Assembly: GCA_013816225.1 (NCBI GenBank)
Contig: JACDEQ010000028.1
Span: 1 to 14,190 of the forward strand
Direction of reading: 5' to 3'
DNA: 14,190 bases
DNA from: Armatimonadota bacterium
GTDB lineage: Bacteria; Armatimonadota; Fimbriimonadia; Fimbriimonadales; ATM1
Part shown: one piece after another, positions 1 through 7,500 of the stretch
Layout: each line of letters begins with the position of its first letter
Numbering within the stretch: position 1 is the first letter of the stretch
Notes under the pieces: model-generated
Told to the model about the DNA's origin: nothing
What the model saw: only the letters and a program-made list of their open reading frames with translations
Database searches by the model: none
Translations under genes and position numbers: made by a program

Positions 1-346
1 CAGCGATGGCGGCCACGAGCGCGCTCGTCAGCGTCCACAGGAGAAAGCTGCCCTCTTGAGCGGCCCAGGCCGCGCTGAAGCGGTAGACCGTGGGCATGTC
101 CTTCTGGGTGTTATCGAAAACGTATTTGTATTCGTATTGCTGACAAAGGAGCAGCGCGGCGTGGACCCCGAACACGGCCAGGACGAGCGTTGCGCCTACG
201 GTGAAAGCTATGCCGCCCGGGCGTTTCTTGTCGAGAATCCACAGAAGGGCCGAGGTGGCGAATGCGGCGATGGCGGCGAAAACGAGGCCTTTCCCCACGC
301 TTCCGGCAAGCATGCCCAGTGCCGGTGGGTCGGGCAGCGGAGTCAT
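1..346 (-). CDS. ccmF: CcmF, haem lyase subunit of cytochrome c maturation System I (N-terminal part, runs off window)
   Basis: The first 115 residues of a polytopic membrane protein are visible, starting at ATG 346-344. CcmF takes haem from CcmE and, with its partners, attaches it to apocytochrome c on the outer face of the cytoplasmic membrane. The diagnostic part lies near residues 74-107: YVFDNTQKDMPTVYRF followed by SAAWAAQEGSFLLW. It matches the conserved CcmF block in which a Tyr-rich stretch leads to a Trp and then E-G-S-x-L-L-W before the tryptophan-rich WWD region, which lies outside this window. Two hydrophobic segments precede it (about residues 20-36 and 46-66). The start codon overlaps the ccmE stop as ATGA, so the two genes are probably translationally coupled. 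The rest of the protein (usually over 600 residues) lies beyond position 1. Confidence 0.9.
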   Translation of the reverse strand, partial: MTPLPDPPALGMLAGSVGKGLVFAAIAAFATSALLWILDKKRPGGIAFTVGATLVLAVFGVHAALLLCQQYEYKYVFDNTQKDMPTVYRFSAAWAAQEGSFLLWTLTSALVAAIA

Positions 347-735
347 TTAGGCTGCGGCAAGTAGTTCTCTTCTTCGGTTTCGTACTTGCTGGGGCATTGC
401 GTTGTGATCTTGGCCGCGTGGAACTTGCCGCCCTCGTATCGGCCCTGGACGCTGGCCGTGGGGGCGGTGTCGAAGTTACCGGGCTTCATCCCCTTGTAGG
501 TGACCGGGAGCGTATCCCCATGGTCGTCGATGAGGGTGAACTCGAAGAGTTCGTTTTGGATGGAGGCTCGGGCGGACGCATGGTCGATCTTGCCCGCGAC
601 GTGGACGGTCTCACCGCTTCTCTTGGCGGCGTCCTTGGCGGAGACGTATGGGCTGGCGTTGGCCATGAACGCATAAACGCCCAGTCCCAAGCCCGCGATA
701 GCCAACACCGCCGCAATAATCGCCCCGGGTTTCAC
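343..735 (-). CDS. ccmE: CcmE, periplasmic haem chaperone, CXXXY variant
   Basis: A 130-residue protein with one N-terminal membrane anchor (about residues 4-22) and a small beta-rich OB-fold domain facing the periplasm. CcmE binds haem covalently and hands it to CcmF. Family signatures include VHVAGKID (residues 44-51), FEFTLIDD (64-71), the LPVTYKG strand (76-82) and GKFHAAKI (103-110). Directly after these, where classical CcmE has His in HXXXY, this protein has TTQCPSKYE: Cys114 and Tyr118, the CXXXY type known from archaea and some bacteria such as Desulfovibrio. The start is GTG at 735-733 and has no strong ribosome binding site; I chose it because the membrane anchor follows at once. 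It overlaps ccmF by 4 bp and is the first ccm gene visible here. No transcriptional signal was found upstream beyond the inverted repeats noted at 756-817. Confidence 0.9.
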   Translation of the reverse strand: MKPGAIIAAVLAIAGLGLGVYAFMANASPYVSAKDAAKRSGETVHVAGKIDHASARASIQNELFEFTLIDDHGDTLPVTYKGMKPGNFDTAPTASVQGRYEGGKFHAAKITTQCPSKYETEEENYLPQPK

Positions 736-755
736 TTGGTTGCTATTTTAGTCTA

Positions 756-770
756 TTTCGGATCCCGAAA
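756..770. promoter_or_regulatory. 15-bp inverted repeat upstream of ccmE, possible operator
   Basis: TTTCGG-ATC-CCGAAA has perfect 6-bp arms around 3 bp. It lies 21 bp before the ccmE GTG start, in the divergent gap shared with the DUF2075 gene. Position and symmetry would fit a small regulator site, but no regulator gene is adjacent and a 6-bp arm can occur by chance. Confidence 0.25.
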
Positions 771-772
771 CG

Positions 773-817
773 CGTCATCACGACAAGTACGCCACAGGGG
801 AATGTGACGTGATGACG
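773..817. repeat. Inverted repeat, perfect 10-bp arms 25 bp apart, in the ccmE/DUF2075 gap
   Basis: CGTCATCACG at 773-782 is exactly mirrored by CGTGATGACG at 808-817. Arm centres are 35 bp apart, which could put paired protein sites on nearly the same face of DNA. The right arm overlaps the alternative GTG 809 and ATG 812 start codons of the DUF2075 frame. If translation really starts at 890, the whole repeat lies in the promoter or leader. Its function is unknown. Confidence 0.4.
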
Positions 818-889
818 GCTGCGGTCTTAGGCTCGCTGCACGCCGGTAGAGTAACCTCCAAGGCTGGACGCTCTCGGCGGCACGGACGC

Positions 890-2858
890 ATGAAACGGTA
901 TTTCTATTCGAGTAGTATCAAACAGTTCCTCGGCCAGGACGCTAACGCCGTCCTTGGAACGCTGGCAGCGAACAATCCATTCACGCTCGAGATCACCCAA
1001 AAGGCTGCTTGGCTAGAGCAGATTTGTATCCTTCAGACTGCTCTTCGAGGCATCGAAGGTCAACTGTATTTCGAATATTCGATTCCACGAATGGGGCGGC
1101 GAATCGATGCCGTTTTGATAATCGGTCCAGTCGTATTTGTCCTCGAATTCAAGGTCGGCAAGGACACCTTCTATGTCTCCGATTCCGACCAGGTTTGCGA
1201 CTACGCCCTCGATCTGAAGCACTTTCACGAGTCGAGCCACGCTCGACTTATCGCTCCGATCCTCGTCGCAACCGATGCACCGGATATCGACAATTCTATT
1301 GAGTTTTATAACCACCAGGACAACATGATTGTGCCGTTGCGGTGTAACAGTGGCAACTTGGAGAAGACGATTGCGAGCGTATCCGAGTTGGCGACCGGGG
1401 AACCTATCGAACCCTCGGTCTGGGAAGCCGGGCGTTACAGCCCAACGCCAACAATTGTCGAAGCCGCAATGGCTCTGTACGGCGGGCACAACGTCGTCGA
1501 AATTAGCCGCAGCGACGCAGGAGCCACGAACCTCGGAGTCACATCCGAGAGGGTGGCCGAGATAATCGAGCAAACCAGCGCAAACAAGGAAAAGGCGATT
1601 TGCTTTGTAACAGGGGTCCCTGGAGCCGGCAAGACCCTAGTGGGCCTAGATATCGCCACCAAGCATTTCGACGCGGAAAGCTCATTATATAGTGTCTTTC
1701 TATCCGGGAACGGTCCTCTAGTTGCGGTTCTGCACGAAGCGTTGGCCCGAGATGAGGTTCGTCGCGAGCGGGAGAGAGGCGAAAAACTTAGCAAAGGAAA
1801 AGCGCTAAGCAAGGTGAAGGCGTTCATCCAGAACGTTCACCATTTCCGCGACGAATGCTTGAGCGACCCGCGACCTCCAATTGAGCATGTAGCGCTCTTT
1901 GACGAAGCTCAGCGAGCTTGGAACTTGCAGCAAACGGCGAATTTTATGAAGCGAAAGAAGGGGATTGCCGATTTCAGCGCTTCGGAACCAGAATTCCTGA
2001 TATCCTGCCTTGATCGGCATCAGGATTGGGCCGTAATTGTTTGCCTGGTTGGAGGGGGCCAGGAGATTAATACCGGTGAGGCGGGAATCAAGGCTTGGAT
2101 GGAGGCAGTTGAAACAAAGTATCCTCACTGGAAGGTCTACATTTCTCCGCGCTTAACAGACTCCGAATTTGACGCAGGCGGCCTTGCATTCGGACCCACG
2201 GGAAATGTGAGGCACGACGAGAAACTACACCTTGGCGTCTCCATGCGCTCCTTTAGGGCCGAGAAGGTGTCGCAACTTGTCAAGGATCTGCTCGACCTTG
2301 ACATCGCGTCGGCACGTGGGGGGCTGTTGGACTGCAGCAAGAAATATCCGATGGCGCTTACCCGGGATATAGATACCGCCAAGTCTTGGCTGAGGGAAAA
2401 AGCACGTGGAACGGAGAGGACGGGCATCGTCGTCTCCTCACAGGCGGAGAGACTTAGGCCGCAGGGGATTCATGTGAAGGCGCCCATGAATCCGGTGCAT
2501 TGGTTCCTCGGAGGGAAGGAGGACGTTCGGTCTTCCTATTATCTCGAGGACGTGGCGACGGAGTTTCATGTTCAGGGGCTGGAGGTCGATTGGGCGTGTC
2601 GCTTGGGACGCCGATTTGAGGATTACGCCGGCCGGTTGGCAGCACTGGTCGTTCTCGGGCGATAGGTGGAGGAAAATTCATCAGGAGGATCGGCGGCGGT
2701 ATCAGCTGAACGCTTACAGGGTGTTGTTAACGCGAGCACGTCAAGGCATGGTGATCGTTGTGCCCGCCGGCGACAAAGACGACCATACGCGCTGTCCATC
2801 CTTCTATGACCCGACGTTTGAATACTTGGCTGGTCTTGGTTTCGAGATCTTGCATTGA
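890..2858 (+). pseudogene. DUF2075 (Schlafen group 3-like) protein with N-terminal PD-(D/E)XK nuclease and helicase domain; frameshifted near the 3' end
   Basis: Residue numbers count from the upstream in-frame GTG 809. The N-terminal part has a nuclease-like pattern: D100, then E113-F-K115 and Q128-x3-Y132 (PD-(D/E)XK plus QxxxY). The ATPase part has Walker A GVPGAGKT (269-276), Walker B ALFDEAQ (DE at 365-366), VGGGQEINTGEAG (from about 414) and a LGVSMRSFRAE segment. The likely start is ATG 890 (MKRYFYSSSI), since relatives begin this way and the 27 residues before it look non-protein. GTG 809 and ATG 812 follow an AGGGGA ribosome binding site and remain possible. After TEFHVQGLEVDWAC (near 2597) the frame runs into unrelated residues and stops at 2663-2665. 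The expected continuation (VAWDADLRI, then QLNAYRVLLTRARQGMVI, helicase motif VI-like) lies in the next frame and ends at 2858. TGTC where TGTGTC is expected implies loss of 2 bp. Restored length would be about 650 residues. The protein may act on nucleic acid in defence or stress; that is inferred. Confidence 0.85.
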
Positions 2859-2878
2859 ACAAGCCGTGACGGCTTTGT
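2859..2878 (+). terminator. Hairpin directly after the DUF2075 stop, terminator-like
   Basis: AAGCCG-TGA-CGGCTT (2861-2875) forms a 6-bp stem with a 3-nt loop, and ACA/TGT can extend it past a bulged T. It follows the stop codon by 2 bp, as an intrinsic terminator would, but the tail TTTGTCAC is a poor U-tract. A small inverted repeat TCACA-AA-TGTGA (2878-2889) follows at once. Confidence 0.4.
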
Positions 2879-3238
2879 CACAAATGTGAGGGAGCTGCCG
2901 AATAAGAGCTCTTGACCGCTCCGTTTGTCGTCCTGGAGACAAACTCGTCGACACTCATACTGTTTAGGGTTTGTGCCTGCACACACGTGCTTGGTGCCGT
3001 CGATTGCGGCGGCAATGCATCTGTTTCTATACACGAGCCGCTAGCGAGGGCCTGCCATTACCTCGACGGCTTTATTGGCTCGGCTATTTGGGTTGACTCT
3101 TTGAAGACGTGAGCACTATAAAGAGTGCCTTGGGACCTAGAGAGCAGTTTTTTTGCGATGAGTGTCTTGAGTGCTTTGTCGCGCGGGGCGCTAGACTTCC
3201 AAAAATGTCTCACGGCAGGCAACCCAAAAATCAGCCGC
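2879..3238. other. Intergenic region upstream of imuB, no gene seen
   Basis: About 360 bp separate the DUF2075 terminator hairpin from the palindrome in front of imuB. Short open frames cross it (for example 2912-3112), but their products are rich in Cys, show no recognisable family and have no ribosome binding site. In many bacteria imuA lies just here, upstream of imuB; no RecA-like Walker motif can be read in any frame. The only structured elements are a promoter-like pair at 3093-3122 and the short repeat GCACT-ATAAAG-AGTGC (3113-3128), which overlaps its -10 box. Confidence 0.7.
3093..3122 (+). promoter_or_regulatory. Sigma70-like promoter candidate upstream of imuB
   Basis: TTGACT (3093-3098) and TATAAA (3117-3122) each differ from consensus at one base and are 18 bp apart. 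Transcription would begin near 3129 and leave a leader of about 150 nt before the imuB ATG at 3283. The -10 box is the middle of a 5-bp inverted repeat (GCACT/AGTGC), a possible repressor site. Transcripts from here would carry the 44-nt palindrome at 3239-3282 as a long hairpin just before the start codon. Confidence 0.45.
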
Positions 3239-3282
3239 GAACGTATAATATAGTAGACGTAAGTCTGCTATATTATACGTTC
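3239..3282. promoter_or_regulatory. 44-bp palindrome abutting the imuB start codon, probable operator/promoter of the mutasome operon
   Basis: Two 20-bp arms face each other across GTAA (3259-3262). The left arm runs GAACGTATAATATAGTAGAC and the right arm is its reverse complement except for one position (T3254 opposite G3267, which would pair as G-U in RNA). The repeat ends at 3282 and imuB starts at 3283. It contains a perfect TATAAT (3244-3249) and a TATTAT (3271-3276). Start from the second would fall at about the A of the ATG, giving a leaderless mRNA, and there is no ribosome binding site before the ATG. imuB-dnaE2 cassettes are commonly LexA-controlled, so an SOS operator is the leading idea. 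The site does not fit a LexA consensus that I can name: GAAC and GTTC are present but at the far ends. Confidence 0.6.
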
Positions 3283-4500
3283 ATGAGCGTCGTGGCGTTT
3301 GTAACGTTCGACGGCTTCTATGTGGCGGGGCTGTCGAGGATCGAGCCTGTTTTGGCGAAGGCGGTGGCGGTCGTTCGTGCCCGGAAGGTGCTGGATTCCT
3401 CCCCGGGCGCCCGCAAGATCGGCATACACCCGGGGATGGCGGCCTCGGAGGCGCGATACGCCTCCCAGGGCAGCAAGATGCGTTTCGTCGACTACCGGGA
3501 AAGCGACTATGCGGAGACTTCGGCGAGGTGGCTGGATATCTGCTGTGAGTACACGGCGATCATCGAGCCGGTGGAGCCGCACTGCGCTTTTCTTGACCTG
3601 AGCACGCTCGCCGGCGCGCGCGAGCTCGCCCTTGCGATGTCGGCGGATATCTATGGCGCCGTGCGCATCTGCCCACGGATCGGGATCGCCTCCAGCAAGC
3701 TCGTCGCGCGGCTGACCGGGCAGGTCATCCCCGAAGGCGGCGACGCCGGGTTTTTGGCGCAGCTGCCCATCGAGTCGCTTTGGATGGCGAAGCCCGAGCA
3801 CCTGCGGCGGCTGAGTTTTTTGGGCTACCGCACGATCGGCGAGGTGGCGCGGCTGCCGCTCGAGGTGCTGCAAAAGCAGTTCGGCCAGGCGGGGCTGCAG
3901 ATCTCGCTGTGGGTACGGGGGATGGACCGGACGCCTGTGCGGCCTTTGTACCCGCCGGAGGAGCTTTCCGCGCGGTTCACTTTCCCGCAGCCCGTGCGGT
4001 TAGATCAGGAGGTCGAGGCCGGGTTGAAGGCGCTCGCCGAGCACTTCGGATCGGTTTTGCGAACGCGCGATATGCAGACGAAGCAGATCGAACTGGAAGT
4101 GGTCTTCGAGGGAAACCGAGTAGAGAGTGCGGCGCGTTGTTTCGTGAACCCGATGCAGAGCCCGGGCGCTTTGCTGACGGGCTTGCGGCTGACGCTGCGG
4201 TTGGTTGCCCTTGGCTCGGAGATTTATTCGATTCGCGCGCGTTTTCCGAAAATCGAGCCATCGGACCGAAGCCAAATGACCCTGGACGCAACTGTGAAAG
4301 ACGCGGAGAAGGCGAACGGCGCGATTAAACAATTGCAGGAAACCTTCGGGCAGGGAATTATCAAGCGCGCCGGTGAGGTGGAGGCGCCTCGGCGGCAGAA
4401 GTTTTTGAAAGCCTTTCTGGGGGGCGACGTTTTAGCTAGCCGGCCTCAGGGAAATGGCTCGGTGAAGCGCCGGCCAGCGAAGGATTCATGGACGTCTTAG
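3283..4500 (+). CDS. imuB: ImuB-like catalytically inactive Y-family DNA polymerase, mutasome adaptor
   Basis: A 405-residue Y-family polymerase homologue. The catalytic acids are gone. At the first site, where Pol IV has Val-Asp8-Met-Asp-x-Phe, this protein has VTFDGF, so Asp8 is Thr8. At the second, where Pol IV has Leu-Asp-Glu-Ala-Tyr-Leu-Asp, it has PHCAFLD, so the Asp-Glu pair is His100-Cys101. Loss of these acids is the hallmark of ImuB, which links the DnaE2 polymerase to the sliding clamp in SOS mutagenesis. A thumb helix-hairpin-helix region is recognisable (about 174-201, LRRLSFLGYRTIGEVARLPL), followed by a little-finger region (about 230-365). ATG 3283 is preferred over the upstream in-frame GTG 3109: the homology begins there, a 44-bp palindrome lies just before it, and GTG 3109 sits inside a promoter-like element. 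The protein is shorter than most ImuB because the usual C-terminal tail is missing; a tail-like motif appears at the N-terminus of the next gene. No clear clamp-binding motif was seen. It overlaps dnaE2 by 13 bp. Confidence 0.85.
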   Translation: MSVVAFVTFDGFYVAGLSRIEPVLAKAVAVVRARKVLDSSPGARKIGIHPGMAASEARYASQGSKMRFVDYRESDYAETSARWLDICCEYTAIIEPVEPHCAFLDLSTLAGARELALAMSADIYGAVRICPRIGIASSKLVARLTGQVIPEGGDAGFLAQLPIESLWMAKPEHLRRLSFLGYRTIGEVARLPLEVLQKQFGQAGLQISLWVRGMDRTPVRPLYPPEELSARFTFPQPVRLDQEVEAGLKALAEHFGSVLRTRDMQTKQIELEVVFEGNRVESAARCFVNPMQSPGALLTGLRLTLRLVALGSEIYSIRARFPKIEPSDRSQMTLDATVKDAEKANGAIKQLQETFGQGIIKRAGEVEAPRRQKFLKAFLGGDVLASRPQGNGSVKRRPAKDSWTS

Positions 4501-7500
4501 CCCTGTGGCGCGAAAGCGGGAAATGGTGGGACGGCGAGGCCGAAAAGGAATGGGTTCGGTTCTTGGACGAGCACGGCAAGCTGGTCGAAGAATGCTGCGA
4601 GCTTAGTTTCGAGAAAGAGAGCATGCCATTTAAACGCGTGGCGGAGGATATTCCGACCTATACGGTGGATTATATGTTTCCGAATAGCCTTAAGCGCAAT
4701 GCCGTATCCGCGGCCAAGGGTATTTCGCCGGGTGATAGAGAGCGGGCGGTGCATTTGCATTGCTTGTCGGCGCTTTCTTTCGGACGCAGCTCGATGCATC
4801 CCGAGCAGATCGCGGCGCTTGCGCATATTTACGGGATGAAGGCCGTCGCTCTCACCGATGCATTTTCTTTAGCGGGCGTCGTGGATTTTTGCCGAGCGGC
4901 GAAAACTTTGGGAATAAAACCGATTATCGGCGCCACGCTCGAAATCGATTCGGGCGGGAAGTTGGTTCTTCTTGCGGCGAGCCAGCATGGATATCGAAAT
5001 CTTTCGCGTCTGATCACGCATTGCCACCTGAGGCAGCCGAGGCTTTTCCCATTATGGGAGGTGGAAAACCATGGGGGTGATTTGAGCGACATCGTTTGTT
5101 TGACCGGTGGACATGGCGGTCCGATTAACCGGCTGCTGATGCACAAAGAACACATGAGTGCGAAGGCGCTGATGGGTTCTCTTTTAGAAAGATTCGGCAG
5201 TGTTTATGTTGAAATCGAAAGAACATTTCAGCCATGGGAGGTGTCGGTCAACGGTTCACTTCTGGACTTGGCAAAGTCTATGGATGTGCGAGCCATTGCC
5301 GGCGGGTCGGTTACGCATGCGGTGCGTAGCGATTTTCAGGCGCAGGACTCGTTGCTTTGCGCGGAGACGCTTTGCACGGTGGAGGAGATTATCGGGCGCA
5401 AGCCTCAGCGGCATTCTTTGCAGCCACAGGTTGCGCCGTGGCCGCTGCGTTCGATGAACTCGGAGAGATATTTTCATACCGCCCGAGAGACGGAAGCCCT
5501 TTTTGAGCCGGAACTGATCGAGGCTGCCTGTGAACTTGCGGACTCGTTTCCGGACGACCCCCTGCCGCCGAAGCCGCAGTTTCCGAAATTCTGCGCCGAG
5601 CCCGAAAAATATCTGTGTGAGATCGTAATAAGAAACTCGAAAGAGCGTTACCCGCAGGTCGGCGTCGAGCATAAGTATCGGATCAACGGCGAATTGAACC
5701 GAATTTGTTCGCTGGGCTACGCCAGCAACTTTCTGGCGATTTGGGAGGCGTGTCGGTGGGCGAAAAGTCAGGGGATACTTTACAGCGCTCGCGGTTCGGC
5801 AGTCGACAGCGCGATCGCGTACTGCCTGGAGCTGACCCCGATCGACGCGATCAAGCACAATTTGCACTTCGACCGTTTCCTGCCCGACGATGGTAGCAAA
5901 AAGCCCGATATCGATGTTGATTTCGAAGCCGCGCGGCGCGACGAGGTGCGCAATTTTCTTTCAGATAGGTATGGAAAGGACAAAGTGGCGACCGTTTCGG
6001 CTATTGCGACCTATCAGGGCAGGGGAATCGTCCGAAAAATCGGAAAGGCGCTCATGATTCCGGAAGACACGCTGGGATATCTGGCGAAAAGGCTGCACGG
6101 TTCGGTATCGGGGCAGCGGCTGAGGCAAGGCATAGCCGAAAGGCCCGAATTGCGGGACAGCGGAATTCCGATCGAGAGGTTTATGATGCTTTTCGAACTG
6201 GCACAGCGGATCGACGGTTTGCCGCGGCACATGGGCGCGCACTCCTCGGGAGTCGTAATCACCGATACTCCTTTATGCGAAACCGTGCCGATTATGGAAT
6301 CCGGACGTGATGGCGTGCAGATTATTCAATGGGATAAATACAGCGCCAAGCATTATTTCAACAAGCTCGACATTCTGTGCCTTCGCGGGCTGGATGTGAT
6401 GGCGGGGACGCAGAGGCAGATTCGGGAATCGGGAGTGGATTTTGATTCCACGAAGATCGCGATGGACGATCAGGAGGTGTTCGAGGACTTCAGGAAAGGC
6501 AACTTGATCGGTACTCCTCAAAGCGCATCCCCTGCGATGAGGCAGGCGCATATCCGTTTGCGGTCCGAGAATCTGCACGATGTGAGCTTGGTGCAGGCGG
6601 GCATTCGACCCGGTGTAGGTGGGGCGGTAAAAATCAATGAACTAATTCGACGTAGGAGGAGTGGGGAGAAGCATATTTACTCGCACCCGTTGTTCCAGGC
6701 GATCCTGGGTATCAGCTACGGAATTATCGTTTTTCAGGAGCAGGTCGATCAGCTCTTGCAGGCTTTTTGCGGATATACGTCGGGCGAGGCGGAGGATATA
6801 CGCGACGCGATTCACAAGCAGAGGGCCGATTCGTGGGACAAATCCGTTCAAGATGACGTGTTGGCGAGGTGCGCGGCCAACGGTTTTTCTAAAGAGATCG
6901 GCGAGGAGGTGTTGGAGCTGGTTTCCGGGTTCAAAGGCTACGGCTTTGCCCAAGGGCATGCGTTGGCGTTCGCGGAAATTTCGATTCGATGTGTCTATTG
7001 CCAGCAGCATTATCCTGCGGAGTATTTCGCGGCGTTGTTGTCGAATCAGCCGGCGGGGTACTACGGGCCGGGGACCATTGCTAACGAGGCCCGGAACCGC
7101 GGGGTGCGCATTCTTCCACTCGATGTTAATAAAAGCTCGGATTTGTTTACTGTAGAGGACGGGAACATTCGAGTCGGATTGATCCAGCAATTTTCGCTTT
7201 CGAGGAAGACGCGGGAGAGAATCAGCGGGCGGCCATATGCGTCCATGTTCGATTTTTGTGCACGGGTTCGGCCTGCGGCGGACGAACTCGAGAATCTGAT
7301 ACTCGCCGGCTTTTTCGATTCGCTGCACTCGAATAGGCGCGCGACGCTTTGGGCTGCACCCGACGCCGTGCAGTATGCTTCGGCCAGGAATAAAGGCGGT
7401 CTTTGCGACATTCCTGAGCCGGAGTACGTCGGCACGGTAGAGGATTTTAGCGAGTACGAGAAGGCAGTTTTAGAGCGCTCGATGCTGGGTCTAGATATCA

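Noticed and set aside
262..807. Long plus-strand open frame (181 codons) opposite ccmE and ccmF
   Set aside because: It is antisense to clear ccm genes, and its Gly/Arg/Val-rich product shows no family features.
809..889. GTG 809 or ATG 812 as start of the DUF2075 protein
   Set aside because: A decent AGGGGA ribosome binding site exists, but the added residues are basic and atypical, and relatives seem to start like the MKRYFYSS at 890. Not fully excluded.
2878..2889. TCACA-AA-TGTGA as a CRP-type site
   Set aside because: CRP sites have TGTGA first and TCACA second, 6 bp apart; here the order is reversed and the gap is 2 bp.
3109..3282. GTG 3109 as the imuB start, adding 58 residues
   Set aside because: The extension resembles nothing, spans the 44-bp palindrome and begins inside a promoter-like -10 region. 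Y-family homology starts exactly at ATG 3283.
3239..3282. Palindrome as a transposon end, MITE or attachment site
   Set aside because: Only one copy in the window, no flanking target duplication seen and no transposase or integrase nearby. Its fit to the imuB start favours regulation.
3238..3282. Assigning the palindrome to the Gram-positive LexA box (GAAC-N4-GTTC)
   Set aside because: GAAC and GTTC occur only at the outer ends, 36 bp apart, so the known spacing is not met.
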